Below are positions 1 through 10,509 of a stretch of DNA of 64,000 nucleotides, in pieces (position 1 is the first letter of the stretch; each line of letters begins with the position of its first letter). The position numbers were made by a program, and so were the translations under genes. Location: assembly GCA_963699535.1 (NCBI GenBank), contig CAVOUJ010000016.1:1-64000 (forward strand), read 5' to 3'. This stretch comes from VBDM01 sp963699535. GTDB taxonomy: Bacteria > Pseudomonadota > Gammaproteobacteria > Burkholderiales > SG8-39. The notes under the pieces are model-generated. The model was not told where the DNA came from. It was given only the letters and a program-made list of their open reading frames with translations, and did not search any database.

Positions 1-1564
1 CTTGCGCTGCTGGTTGACGATGTCGGACTGCAGGAACACGCCGCAGCCCATGGCGAGCGCCGGTATGGCGCGCGCGGCGAAGGCCTTCTCCGCGTAATCC
101 TTCAGCGGCACGTCGTAGCGCTCGGCCACGCCCTGCAGGAACGCGCCGTTGCCCGAGGAGCACTGCGAGTTGAGCCGGAGAATCCGCCACCGTGCCCTGG
201 CGCAGGATCATGATCTTCACGTCGCAGCCGCCGACGTCGCAGATCACGTCCGCGTCGGGGATGTAGTGCAGCGCGGCGGTGGCGTGCGCCACCGTCTCGA
301 CGATCGCCACGTCGGCGCCGACGATGTCCTTCAGCAGGTCCTTGCCGTAGCCGGTGACCGCGAAGGGCGCCGATGTTCTCGAAGCCCGCGCCGCGGATCT
401 GGCGGAACAGCCCTTTCGCGTCCTCGATCGGGTTGCCGTTGGACGGCACGTAGCAGCCAAAGAGCAACTCGGCCGCCGCCGACATCACCACCGCCTTGGC
501 CGTGGTGCTGCCGAAATCGCACCCGACCAGCGCCGGTTCCTCGCACGCGCGCTGGTCCGCACGTGCAAGCCGTGCTGCGGCATTCGCCGCCGTACTCCTC
601 CAGGAACACGCTCAGGTCATCGGCGCTCTTCACCAGCCCCTTGCCGCCTTCGCGCGCCTTCTGCTCCCACTGGCCTTTCTCGATCCATTCCTTCAGTTTG
701 TCGATGCCGGCGTACACGCCGACCGCGGGCGCTTCGCCCGCGCCGATCTCGACGCAGCCGAGGCACGCGTAGTAAAGCGCCTCCTTCGGCACCTGGATCA
801 TGTCCTGCGGACCGACGCCGGGCGGCGCCTGCACCTTGCGCTCGGCCCAGAGCTTGGCGAGGTGGTGCTTCCACGCCTGCCTGCAGTCCGCGAAAGAACA
901 GGTTCGGCCCGCCAAGCAGCAGCACCTGCGGCGTGGGCGTATTGCCTTTGGTGAGGGTGGCGAGGTTCTGGTAGACCACCGCCTCGTACAGGCTGGCGAT
1001 GATCTCCTCCACCGGCACGCCGGCCTTCACCAGCGTATTGGCGTCCGCCTCGGCGAAGATGCCGCACTTGGAGCTGATCTTGTGCAGTTCCAATCCGGCG
1101 TAATCCATCTGCGCGAGCCGCTCGGGCTCGATCTGCAGCTTCCTCGCGGTCTTCTCGATAAAGGTGCCGGTACCGCCGCTGCAGGCCGACTGCATGTACA
1201 CCTGCTTCGCCTTGCCGTCGCCGCTCGGCGTGAAGAACAGCGTCTTCATGTCCTCGCCGCCGATCTCGGAGACGAAGTTGACGCCCGGGTGCAGCTTCTC
1301 CACCGCCGCCGCAACCGCCACCACTTCCTGGATCATCTTGCCGCCCAGGTGCGGCGCCAGCATGCTGCCGCCGGAGCCTGTCAGGAAAATGCGGTCGCGG
1401 CCGGCCGTAAGGCCGCACTCGGCCTGCATGCGACCGAGGAACTCGAGCACCATTTCCGCCTGCTTGGTGTTGTGGCGCTTGTAGTCCTTCCAGCGCACTG
1501 CGCCGTCCTCCACCACCGACGCCTTGACGGTGGTCGAGCCGACGTCCAGGCCGACGATAAGCAT
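1..1564 (-). CDS. Tandem BcrAD/BadF-type acyl-CoA dehydratase activase, 3' end outside window, frame-broken
   Basis: ATP-dependent activator of the 2-hydroxyglutaryl-CoA dehydratase / benzoyl-CoA reductase activase class (ASKHA fold), expected to drive low-potential electrons into a partner enzyme. The N-terminal half has the phosphate motif GLDVGSTTVKA (residues 5-15), SEIGGEDMK, and two Cys (C128 in ACSGGTGTF, C167 in SKCGIFAEAD) at the positions of the family's bridging [4Fe-4S] ligands. A second ASKHA copy follows, read through frame changes: GCDFGSTTAKAVV near 530-490, CDVGGCDVKIMIL near 220, then a second Cys pair in QCSSGNGAF and MGCGVF. The reading frame breaks near 895, near 560 and near 365. 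The start ATG (1564-1562) overlaps the upstream stop as TGATG, so the two genes are translationally coupled. The family call is firm. The substrate is unknown, and the breaks may be sequencing errors. Confidence 0.85.
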
Positions 1565-3146
1565 CAGTGCCTCCCGGCGGCAAGATGCAGCGCGACGTTC
1601 GCCGCGGTACCCGCGGCGTCGCCGTGCGGTACGAGATAGGTCGCCGAGCGCATCTGCGGATGCCGCTCGTACGCGCCGCGCAGCGTGGCCTCGCTGAAGC
1701 CGGTGCGCTCGAGCACCGCTTCGAATTCGCTCTGCGCGCGCTTCTTCGCCTCGGTGAGGATCATCTGGCAGCGCGACAGCGCGTGCACCTCCGCGTCGCC
1801 CTTGATCTCTAGCGGCGCGTAGAGCAGGTCCGGGTACTTCCCCTGCACCGCGGACATGGCGCCGACGCTCATGGTGTTCGGCATGCACGAGTAAGGCGAG
1901 AGCTCGCAGGTCATGTGCGCCTTCTTGTGGTGGTAGGCCCACAGCGCCTTGCCGACCAGCATGTCGCCCTCGCCGCCGTTCAGCCGGCTGTGGTAGTAGG
2001 GCGCGGCGAGCGAGCGCAATTCGTACTGGTCGGGCATCTCGTGCGGCACGTCGTTCAGCGCGCGGCGCATGCGCGAGTGCGTCCAGCGCAGCAGGCCCTG
2101 CATGCCGCGCACCGCGCCGAGCTTCACGCGCGCCGCCGTCGATGCCGATGCGGTCCTCGAACTCCTGGCCGGCGAGGCGCAGCAGGTAGTCGAGCCACAC
2201 GGTGATCGGCGCCGGATACACCTCCGCGCCCTCGGACTCGAGCCAGCGGTGGATGTTGTAGTTCGGGCTCGCCCTCCACCGTCTGCAGGTAGAACTCGCC
2301 CGGTGATCTTCACCACCGGCTTGACGCGCGCGCGGTCGACTTCGATGCGGTCGAAGCGCTGTCGCACTTCGCGCATCGCCTTCGAGAAATAGTCGGTGCC
2401 GAAGTGCCACACCACCGCAGCCCCATTTCTTGGCGCCGCGGTGGGCGCTTGAGGAACACTTCGTAGAGGTGCTCGATCGCCTCGCGCGTCACGCGCTCGG
2501 TCTCGCCCGGGTTCACCTCGAAGGGGCGGATGCTGGTACTCCATGTCCTGGATCACGTCGGCAACACGATCGCCCACACCGCGCCGAGCGTGAACGGCAG
2601 GTTGAGGTCCAGCCCGCCGCCCGCCGCCGCGCCCTGGTCGAGGCCTTCCTGTCCGAGCAGGAACATGCGGAAGGATTCCAGTCCGACGTTGCGCAGCGCC
2701 AGCTCGTAGCTCTGATGGTACTGGCCGAAGCGGCAGGCGCCGCAGGAGCCCGCGGTGACGTAGATGTAGCGTTGCGAGACCTCTTCCGCGCCGATCTTCT
2801 TCGCCTGCTCGCGCAGGAAATTCGCGAGGTTGCCGGTGGTAAAACTTGTCGGGCAGCATTGTCCGATGTCGGCGACTTCGCGCCCGGTAAGCAGGTCGTC
2901 ACGTGTTGCGGTCGGCAGGACCTGCGTGCGGTAGCCGAGGTTCTCCATCGCGCCCTGGATCACGCGCTCGGCGCGCCAGTGCAGGCCGCCGAACAGCACC
3001 GTCACCTTGTCGCGCTCCTCGCGCGTGAATGCGGCGGGCTTGTAGGCGCGGTAGGGCTGCGACGCCGTGCGGGCTGGCGGTGCCACGGTGCGCGGCCTGG
3101 CCGGGATGCGGTCTTCGAGTCGTACGATCGGAATCTGCATTGCCAT
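1564..3146 (-). CDS. Acyl-CoA dehydratase activase-related protein (COG3581-like), frame-broken
   Basis: About 525 residues once frame changes are bridged. It starts at ATG 3146 behind a good GGAGGAAG ribosome site. Recognisable blocks in order are ADIGQCCPTSFTTGN, TAGSCGACRFGQYHQSYE, FGTDYFSKAMREVRQRFDRIE, APYYHSRLNGGEGDMLVGKA and CELSPYSCMPNTMSVGAM. The conserved Cys residues suggest an iron-sulfur cluster. This family usually neighbours or is fused to BcrAD-type activases, as here. At least three frame breaks are visible, near 2560, 2440 and 2280-2130. It is last-but-one in the TRAP operon, 14 bp after the permease gene, and its stop overlaps the activase start. The biochemical role is inferred from family association only. 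No conventional two-subunit dehydratase is visible in the window. Confidence 0.75.
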
Positions 3147-3160
3147 TGGCGTCTTCCTCC

Positions 3161-4990
3161 TTATTTGGTGAGCGAAAGCAGCCCCGTGCTGAGCCAGGGC
3201 ACGTAGGTGATGAGCAGCACGCCCGCAGCGAGCGCTGCGAACAGCGGCAGCACCGCCCGGAACAGCTCCATCACCGGTTTGTTGAACCGGTACGCGGCGA
3301 AAAACAGGTTGAGCCCCACCAGCGGCGTCAAATAACCGAGTTCCATGTTGGCGAGGAAGATGATGCCGAGGTGCACACGGTCCACGCCGAAGGCCGCCCC
3401 GATCGGCACGATGATCGGCACCAGCACCATGATCGCGGGATAGATTTCCACTATGCAGCCCGCGGCGAGCAGGAACAGGTTGAGCGCAAGGAGCAGGAAG
3501 AGCTTGCTGCCGATCGCCTCCTTCGCCCAGGCGACCAGGCGAGCGGGGACCTCGGCATCGACCAAGTAGTCCGTCAGGCCGAGGGCGACCCCCATGATCA
3601 GCAGGATGCCGCCGATGATCAGGCCGCATTCCGCCATGACCCGCGGCACGTCGCGCAGAAGGCTCAGGTCGCGGTGCCCGATCGAGACGACGAAAAGCAC
3701 GTACAGCGCTGTGAGGGCCGCGGATTCGACCGGCGTTGCCATGCCGCTACCGAGCGCGATAATCGGCACCAGCGGAACGGACAGTTCCCACTTGGCCGCG
3801 CCGAGCGTCGTGCGCACCCGTACCGCGTCAAATCGCTTCGTGAGCGCGCCTGGTGATGGGGGTTGGTGTCGGATGCCCCAGACCGCGATGATGGCGGCCA
3901 TCAGCAAGGTCGGGAGGAGCCCCCCGACGAACATGTCCTCGATCGCGATGCCGGCGACGATCGCGTACAGGATGAGCGGCAGCGCGGGCAGCAGCAGCGT
4001 GCCGGGCAGACCCGCGGCGGTGACCAGCCCCAGAGCGCGTTTTTCCGGGTAGCCCTTGGCGAGCAGCAGCGGCAGAGCCAGCCCGCCGAGCGCGAGGACC
4101 GTCACGCCCGAAGCACCCGTGAAGCTCGTGAAGAACGTGCAGACCAGCACAGTGACCAAGGCCGCACCGCCCCGAAAACGGCCGAACAACGCGTCGAACA
4201 CCTCGATCAGGCGGCCGGGCGCGCCGCTCTCCGCGAGCAGGTAGCCGGCGAGCGTGAACATCGGGATCGCCGGCAAGGAGGGATTGACCACCAGGCTGTA
4301 ATGGTCGACCGCGACCGCTGCCGCGGGCACGCCGCGGCCGACCAGAAGAAAAAGCGCGGCGCCGCCGATCAGTGAGAAGATCGGCGCCCCCAGGAACGCG
4401 GCCGCGAGCAGCACGACGACCGCCGGGATCGCAATGGCCGCGGCGTCGGGCGGCGCGATCCTGAGCCAGGCCACGGCGGCGCCGGTTAGCACTGCCGCGG
4501 CGGCTCGGCCGGACAAGGACCCGGCGGATTGCAGCAGCAGGCGCCACGCGATGAGGCCGTAGCCCACGAGCAGCGGCAGCTCGGCGATCCATACCGGCAC
4601 GCCATAGACCAGCGTGCTGCCGGATTTGCGCTCGGCCACGATGAAGTCGAGCGCCGAGAAGAACAGCAGAAGCGCCACGGCGGAGGCAATCGCCCGACCA
4701 GCAAACCGGGCAACGCGGGCGGCTTCGCCGTGGATGAAGCCTGACACCGCAAGGGTCAGCAGTCGCTCGTCGCGCGCAGCAACAGCGGCGCCCAGCATGC
4801 CGAGTGCGAGCGTCAGGTGCTGGACAACTGTGCCCACCCCGTCGATCCCCACGCGAAGGGTCGCCCGCAGCACCATTTCCGCAAGCGGCACCGCGACCGC
4901 ACAAGCGAAGACCGTACTAAGTAGGGCGTTCTCCGCGGGGAACCCGAGCCTCGCGGGACGCGCGCCGGGCAGCGCGAGCGATTGCATCAT
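3161..4990 (-). CDS. TRAP transporter fused small-large permease (DctQM)
   Basis: 609-residue polytopic membrane protein. Roughly the first 170 residues form a DctQ-like four-helix part (VFACAVAVPLAEMVLRATL, then QHLTLALGMLGAAVAARDERL). The remainder is a DctM large permease with the typical MFTLAGYLLAESGAP, FFTSFTGASGVTVLALGG and GYPEKRALGLVTAAG segments. Together with the DctP receptor it should perform sodium-driven uptake of an organic acid. The start at 4990 overlaps the dctP stop as TGATG. A fused DctQM is usual for systems that carry a TatT lipoprotein. The open reading frame is intact. Confidence 0.9.
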   Translation of the reverse strand: MMQSLALPGARPARLGFPAENALLSTVFACAVAVPLAEMVLRATLRVGIDGVGTVVQHLTLALGMLGAAVAARDERLLTLAVSGFIHGEAARVARFAGRAIASAVALLLFFSALDFIVAERKSGSTLVYGVPVWIAELPLLVGYGLIAWRLLLQSAGSLSGRAAAAVLTGAAVAWLRIAPPDAAAIAIPAVVVLLAAAFLGAPIFSLIGGAALFLLVGRGVPAAAVAVDHYSLVVNPSLPAIPMFTLAGYLLAESGAPGRLIEVFDALFGRFRGGAALVTVLVCTFFTSFTGASGVTVLALGGLALPLLLAKGYPEKRALGLVTAAGLPGTLLLPALPLILYAIVAGIAIEDMFVGGLLPTLLMAAIIAVWGIRHQPPSPGALTKRFDAVRVRTTLGAAKWELSVPLVPIIALGSGMATPVESAALTALYVLFVVSIGHRDLSLLRDVPRVMAECGLIIGGILLIMGVALGLTDYLVDAEVPARLVAWAKEAIGSKLFLLLALNLFLLAAGCIVEIYPAIMVLVPIIVPIGAAFGVDRVHLGIIFLANMELGYLTPLVGLNLFFAAYRFNKPVMELFRAVLPLFAALAAGVLLITYVPWLSTGLLSLTK

Positions 4991-5985
4991 TGTTTGCCGC
5001 TCCGCAGCTCGGCGAGGATCGCGCGTACCCGGTCGAAGGTCTCGGCGGGAACCATGGTGCCGCGCACGTGAGGCCAGGCGCGCTCGGCGACGGTACGCCA
5101 GGCCTGATCGAGTTCGGGTGTGAGCTCCCGAACCTTCAGGCCGCGGGCCTGCATGGCGCGGATCGATTCCTCGTCCTGCACCACACGGTGCGCGCGCAGA
5201 TCCCCGGTCGCCTTGCGCGCGGTGTCGAGCAGTGCCTCGCGCGCCGCGGGATTCATCGCCTCGAACGCCTGCCGCCGCATCACGGTGGCGCCGACGATCG
5301 GGACCCAGTTGACGCGCAGCATGTGCCGGGTGACGCGGTCGAACTGGCCGATCATGGCCCACAGGGGGGCGATCGGCACCGTGTCGATCATGCCGGTCTC
5401 CAGGGCGGGCGCGATATCCGCCAGCGGCAGCGCCACCGGCTGGTAGCCGAGGGATTTCATCACCCCTGCCTGCAGTACATCGCCCGACCAGGCAAAGATG
5501 CGCGCACGTTTGAACTCGTCGGGATGGGTGATCGGGTCCCTCGTGAAGAACTGGACCCAGCCGCCTTCGCCCCAGATGAGCACTACGAAACCCTTCGCGG
5601 CGAGTTTGGCTTCAAGTTCCGGCCGCAGCTTCTCGCGCACGTGGTCGAGCTCCTCCCAGGAGCGGAACATCATCGGCATGTACTGAAGCGCGGCGACCGA
5701 GGGATCGATTTCGCTCAGACCCACCACCGTCAGCATCGACGCGTCGAGCTGGCCGATGCGCATGCGTCGCACCGTATCGGATTCAGTGCCCTGGATACTG
5801 TCGGTGTAGATGATGAACCTCGACTGCGCACCGCCCGCCTTGCGATACGCTTCCCCCATTTCCTGCAGCACGCGGTGGTAGATCGAGCCCTTCGGCGCAA
5901 TGGTCGCGACCTTGAGAACCATGGGCTGTGCCGCGGCGGGACCCGCAACGAGAATCGCCAAGAGGACAAGGATGGGTTTGAGCAT
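4987..5985 (-). CDS. TRAP transporter solute-binding protein (DctP family)
   Basis: 332-residue periplasmic receptor with an N-terminal signal peptide (LVLLAILVAGPAAAQP, cleavage likely after AAA/AQ near residue 20). Family features include VLKVATIAPKGSIYHRVLQEMGEAYRKAGG and the C-terminal LDQAWRTVAERAWPHVRGTMVP. ATG 5985 was chosen because the signal peptide begins there and the upstream TatT gene ends at 5990. An extended frame to 6087 would place unrelated residues before the signal. It delivers ligand to the DctQM permease. The ligand cannot be read from the sequence, though the downstream CoA-dehydratase-type genes hint at a carboxylic acid. The frame is intact. Confidence 0.9.
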   Translation of the reverse strand: MLKPILVLLAILVAGPAAAQPMVLKVATIAPKGSIYHRVLQEMGEAYRKAGGAQSRFIIYTDSIQGTESDTVRRMRIGQLDASMLTVVGLSEIDPSVAALQYMPMMFRSWEELDHVREKLRPELEAKLAAKGFVVLIWGEGGWVQFFTRDPITHPDEFKRARIFAWSGDVLQAGVMKSLGYQPVALPLADIAPALETGMIDTVPIAPLWAMIGQFDRVTRHMLRVNWVPIVGATVMRRQAFEAMNPAAREALLDTARKATGDLRAHRVVQDEESIRAMQARGLKVRELTPELDQAWRTVAERAWPHVRGTMVPAETFDRVRAILAELRSGKQ

Positions 5986-5989
5986 GGCT

Positions 5990-6901
5990 TCACTCAGGGA
6001 ACAGCTCATCGGTGCGCGCGAGCAGTCGGCGAGCGCGGCGCTGAATGACGAGGTTTGCGAGCCGCCACTCGGGACGCGCCCCGGCATCGAGCTGAATCGC
6101 CTGCTTCAACAGGGACTCGAACTCGCCGCGCTTGCGCTGCGCGACGCAGACCGATTCCGCCAGGGATACATAGGGCCCCGCATGGCCGCCTGTGGACAAC
6201 TCTACGGCGCGAGCGAAGTGCGCGCGGGCGCGCGTCTCCGCGTCCGCCGCGGCGTTGGGGCGATCCATCTCATAGCCAATGAGAAAAGTGCGCAGCGAGC
6301 CGTGGTCAAAATCCACGTCGAGCGCCGCGGCGCGCCCGATCAGCGCGTCCGCGCCGGGCAGCCCGGCGACAATCGAGGGGCTGTCCTTCGAGAGCGCGAT
6401 TGCGGCGAACCAGGCGACTCCGGTCCAGTAAAGGAGCGCTACGTCGTCTCGAGTCGTGGCTGCAAGGGCTTTCGACGGATCGGTCAGCAATTTCATCAGC
6501 GCACCTTCGCCCTCGAGCCCGAGCCCCCGCAACCCATAGTCGCGGGCGCGAAGGTATAGCCGCCGGGCGCGCTCCTGTTGGGAATAGGCGAAGGCAACGT
6601 CGCGCTCCTCCGCCTCCTCCGCCGGAAGCTGCACGTATACGTAGGCGTATTGGGTGAAGCCGCGCGCGGCGGCGAGCAGCATGCCGCGATGGTCGGGCGC
6701 GGCGGTGAGCAGGGATTCCAGCGTCTTCAACCCGAACGGAGTCGCCGCACCGATAAGTTCTATGTCGTCGTCCGAGGCGTATACGCCGCCGCCTTCCGCA
6801 AGCGCATCGCCCAGGGAACGCACGACGTACCCGCGCACCGAACAGCCGGACAGTGCGAGCGAGACGGCGATCAGTGCGGCGAGCGCTGCGCGGGCAGGCA
6901 T
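5990..6901 (-). CDS. TRAP transporter TatT-type lipoprotein (T component)
   Basis: 303-residue lipoprotein whose signal peptide ends in a lipobox (LALSGC, Cys about residue 20). It then has the TPR-like helical repeats of the TatT family: TLESLLTAAPDHRGMLLAAARGFTQYAYVYVQ, ERARRLYLRARDYGLRGL, and ETRARAHFARAVELS. The T component is thought to sit in the periplasm and assist the DctP receptor. The start at 6901 follows a purine-rich GGGAGGGGGG ribosome site, and a sigma54-type promoter lies 40-55 bp upstream. It is the first gene of the TRAP/activase operon. dctP begins 4 bp after its stop. Confidence 0.88.
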   Translation of the reverse strand: MPARAALAALIAVSLALSGCSVRGYVVRSLGDALAEGGGVYASDDDIELIGAATPFGLKTLESLLTAAPDHRGMLLAAARGFTQYAYVYVQLPAEEAEERDVAFAYSQQERARRLYLRARDYGLRGLGLEGEGALMKLLTDPSKALAATTRDDVALLYWTGVAWFAAIALSKDSPSIVAGLPGADALIGRAAALDVDFDHGSLRTFLIGYEMDRPNAAADAETRARAHFARAVELSTGGHAGPYVSLAESVCVAQRKRGEFESLLKQAIQLDAGARPEWRLANLVIQRRARRLLARTDELFPE

Positions 6902-6939
6902 TCCCCCCTCCCTAGTGGACAGACTGCTGGTCTCCCTTA

Positions 6940-6956
6940 TGCACTGTCCATGCCAA
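6940..6956 (-). promoter_or_regulatory. Sigma54 (-24/-12) promoter of the TRAP/activase operon
   Basis: Read on the minus strand the site is TTGGCATGGACAGTGCA. The invariant GG and GC are separated by exactly 10 bases, and the match to TGGCACG-N4-TTGCA is good except for two positions. A transcript would start near 6929, giving about a 28-base leader that contains the TatT ribosome site. A sigma54 activator gene is divergent from this point, which supports the call. Confidence 0.75.
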
Positions 6957-6979
6957 TTCGTAAGGTACTGAAAAATCAC

Positions 6980-7026
6980 ATTTGCTGAGCCCGGAGAACT
7001 GATTTCTTGCCTCCTGCCTAGCAAAT
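6980..7026. promoter_or_regulatory. Candidate upstream activator site (inverted repeat)
   Basis: ATTTGCT (6980-6986) and AGCAAAT (7020-7026) form a 7-bp inverted repeat with a 33-bp centre. It lies 25-85 bp upstream of the sigma54 promoter and just before the activator gene. A smaller GTAG/CTAC pair sits at about 7030-7044. The placement suits an enhancer-type binding site for the divergent activator, but no binding motif is known. Confidence 0.35.
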
Positions 7027-7053
7027 CAGGTAGATGTGACCTACATTGAGTGC

Positions 7054-8556
7054 ATGTCTATTGCACGTCTGAGCAGCGCCGACCGCGAGTTCCTAGAAAC
7101 TCTGTCGGACGTTGTTTTCGGCAATCCATTCAGCCGGGAGCGCAATGAACAGATCGTCCAGCTCGCTCCCGGGGTGCCGCTCGGCGATCTAACGACCCAC
7201 CGCGAGGCGCTCGCACGCGTGGTGGGGCCGCGCTTCGAGCCGTGGCTGAATCAAGGTGTTTCTGCCTTGCAGCGACTAGCCGCCGAGGACCGGCGCCTGC
7301 TGGAACCGGGCTTCTTGTATGTTTGTTACCACCGGTGCGTGCCCCAGATCGACGCGCTTATCGAACGTCAGGCGGGGCAAGGCGGCGCTCCTCAGACGGT
7401 GACGTTCGGCGACGAGGTGCTTGCGGACTTGGTACGCAGCGGTTTTCCCAGAGACAGGGCAGCGCGCTACTTCGCTTTTTTTTTCCAGCTGCGGCGCACT
7501 TTCTACTTCATCGATCAAGCGTTCGCCGGCGAATGCGAATCGATGCGCCGGCTGCGCGAGGCGCTGTGGAACAACGTCTTCACGCACGACATGCGCGGCT
7601 ACGAAGCCGCGCTGTGGAACCGCATGGAGGATTTCTCGACGCTGCTCCTGGGCGAGACCGGGACCGGAAAGGGCTCGGCCGCCGCCGCCATCGGCCGCTC
7701 GGAGATTCATTCCCATACCTCCCCGAGCAGCGTCGCTTCGCGGCCAACTTCGCCGAGAGCTTCATCGCCTTGAATCTCTCGCAGTTCCCCGAGTCGCTGA
7801 TCGAGTCGGAGCTCTTCGGCCACCGCAAGGGCGCATTCACCGGCGCGATCGACCACCATCAGGGCGTATTCGAGCGCTGCAGCGCGCACGGCGCGCTGTT
7901 CCTGGACGAGATCGGCGAGGTCTCGATTCCGGTGCAGATCAAGCTGCTGCAGGTCCTCCAGGAGCGCACCTTCACCGCGCTCGGCGGGCACGAGAAGAAG
8001 CGCTTTTCCGGGCGTGTCATCGCGGCCACCAACCGGCCGCTGGGCGAGCTGCGCCGCGCGGGGCGCTTCCGCGACGACTTCTTCTACCGGCTTTGCTCGG
8101 ATGTGATCGAAGTGCCCACACTCAGGCAGCGCATCGCAGGAATCACCGGCCGAGCTGGAGCAGCTCGTACGGCTGCTTGTGGCGCGCATCACCGGCGCGC
8201 AGAACCCGGATCTCGTCACTGCTGTGCTGGAAGCTCTCGAGCGCGGGCTGCCCCGTGGCTACGCGTGGCCGGGAAACGTGCGCGAATTGGAGCAGGCGGT
8301 GCGGCGCATCCTGCTCGCCGGCCGGTACGCGGCCGAGCTGCCCCCAGCCGCGCAGAACGAGGACGAGGCGCTGATCGACAAGCTGCGCGCGGGAGAGCTG
8401 ACCGCCGCAGAGCTTCTCAGCCAATATTGCGCGCTGCTGTACCGGCGCCTCGGCACCTATGCCGACGTGGCCAAGCGGACGGGGCTCGATCCGCGCACTT
8501 CGCGCAAGTACGTCGAGACTGGAAGGTCAGAGACCAAGCAGGGCCCGGCCCGCTGA
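7054..8556 (+). CDS. Sigma54-dependent transcriptional activator, frame-broken
   Basis: The N-terminal ~190 residues are a sensory region I do not recognise. An AAA+ sigma54-activator domain follows: Walker A GETGTGKG (about residues 200-207), the sigma54-contact loop GAFTGA near 7840, Walker B ALFLDEIGE near 7900, and the arginine-finger region GRFRDDFFYRL. The C-terminal end TYADVAKRTGLDPRTSRKYVE looks like a Fis-type helix-turn-helix. Frames change near 7690 and near 8145. ATG 7054 was preferred; an in-frame GTG at 7036 is possible. No receiver or GAF signature is apparent, so the signal is unknown. It most likely controls the divergent TRAP/activase operon. A nine-T run at 7485-7493 lies inside the gene. 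Confidence 0.85.
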
Positions 8557-8630
8557 ACGGCGTCACCTAGCATTCCGTTCGGGCGGAGAAAGGCGCACAC
8601 TCTCGTCAGGGGCCGACGGGGGGCGAACTC

Positions 8631-10467
8631 ATGTTGGCGACGGCGTCGCGCCGCGCCGCGGCGGCGCGATCGTTGCTGGTCTCGCTTCTGCTTGCGCCGG
8701 GAGCGAGTCTCTCGGCCGCGGAGGCCGACGCTGACGATCCGGTCCAGACCACACTAAGTCAGGACCTGTCATTCGGCGGAATGATCCGCGTCACGCGGCG
8801 CGACCCCGGCTTGATCGGCGTGGGAAACGGCGGCACGGGCACCTCGGTCAACTTCGACGACGGCAATCTCAACTACGGCCGCGGACTGACCGCGCTCGCC
8901 CTGCAGGGCAGAACCGTCGCGGACAGCCGCTGGAACGCGATCGAGCTCAAGGCCGAAGCGGTCTATTTCTACGACTCCGTCAACGCCCACGGAGAAACCG
9001 ATTTCCACCCCTTGAGCGATGCGGCGCGCGAGCGCGTGGGCCGCGACCTGTATCTCAACGAGGGTTATGTCGGGTTCATGGGCGGCGCTTCGGACGCCAT
9101 ACGCGGCGCGCGCCTCGGCTACCAGATCCTGCGCTGGAGCGAGAGCCCGTCGTTCGGTTACAGCATCGCGCCGGTCAATCCGGTGTCCGCTTCGCGTCGC
9201 TATCAGCCCGGAAATACGCTGAAGGACTGGTATGTGGCGCTTCCCATGCTCACCGCGAGGATCGAGCCCGCGGAAAACTGGACCGCTCAGCGGCTTCTAT
9301 CTGTTCGGATTCGCTCCGACCGAAGTCGAAGCGGCTGGCAGCTTTCCTGAGCGGCAACGATTACTACTCCCCCGGGGCACGTTATATCCAGCTCGGTCAG
9401 GGCTCGCTCGGTTCCCGATACGGACGCGTCGGTCATCGTTCCCGGTACTGACGCGCGGTTCGGGTCGAAGGTGCCGCGCGATCCCGACCGGAAGCCGGAC
9501 AGCAACGGACAGTTCGGCGCGAGGATCGAAACGCCGGAGCTGGGAGACGCGAAGCTCGCGCTCGCCGGCTATGCCATGCGCGTGCACAGCCGCGAGCCCA
9601 TCGTCAGCATTCGCACCGGCACGCTGGGCGGATATGCTGCACATGACGGCGCCCGATTACACCTCCAGCGGCAGCTACTTCGTGGAGTACGTGCCGGACG
9701 TCACGGTGCTGGGGACTTCCGCCCGGTTCGCGCCCGCCGCGCATTCCCGGGTGAATCTCGATTACTCGATGCGCCTCAAGCAGCCGCTGCAGATCGACGA
9801 CGAGATTCTCATCACCGCGGGCCTCGCGCCGGCCTATGCGACGAGCGCGTACTGCACTCAATCCGACGACGACGAACTGCCCGGGAGACTGGCGATGCTG
9901 AACGCCAATCCGATCATCGCCTCGCTGGGCGGCATCACGGCGGCCAACGCGGCGAGCTTCTTCTCGACCGAGATCAGCGGATACGAGCGCTTCGACGTGT
10001 CGCAGTACTCGGCGTCGCTCGCGCAGGGCTTGCCGCCGGTCCTGAGCGCCACGCAGTGGTCGATGCTGGCCGAGGTCGGCGGCCTCACCATCCACGGATT
10101 CAAGGAGGGATTCCTCGACGCCAGCGTCACCAACCGGCCCGACGATGCAGGCCAAAGGCGCAAGGGCCTCGCCACGCGCTCGTCATGGGGGTACCGGCTC
10201 TTTACCCGGCTCGACTACTCGAACGTGATGGGAATGCAAAGCGTTTCCCCTTCCCTCGCCTGGATCCACGACGTGCGCGGCAATGCCCCGATCACCCTGG
10301 GAACGCTGCTCGAAGGCGCCAAATCGGCGATCCTGGCGGTGGACTGCGGCCTCGACAAGTCTCTCGGCGCGCGGGTGTCCTATCGCTCGTACCTGGGGAA
10401 AGGCAACAACGCCGACCGCTTCAGCGATCGCGACTTCGTCGCGTTTTCCCTGACCAAGAAGTTCTAG
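8631..10467 (+). CDS. DUF1302-type outer-membrane protein, frame-broken
   Basis: The gene starts with a signal peptide (RSLLVSLLLAPGASLSAAEA). The body has the features of DUF1302 proteins: NFDDGNLNYGRGLTALALQG, DYTSSGSYFVEYVPDVTVLGTS, and the closing DRDFVAFSLTKKF with a terminal Phe, as in beta-barrels. At least four frame changes occur, near 9285, 9345, 9410 and 9645. Bridging them gives about 610 residues, near the family length. Members are thought to lie in the outer membrane and often accompany catabolic genes for hydrophobic compounds. It follows the sigma54 activator by 74 bp on the same strand, so the two may be co-transcribed. Confidence 0.75.
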
Positions 10468-10509
10468 GCTCATGTCTTGCGCCAACCGCGTCGAATTTGG
10501 ACCGCGATC

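Noticed and set aside
7485..7493. Nine-T run in the sigma54 activator gene as a programmed slippage site
   Set aside because: The frame is continuous through it (Ala-Phe-Phe-Phe-Gln); the actual frame changes are about 200 and 650 bp downstream.
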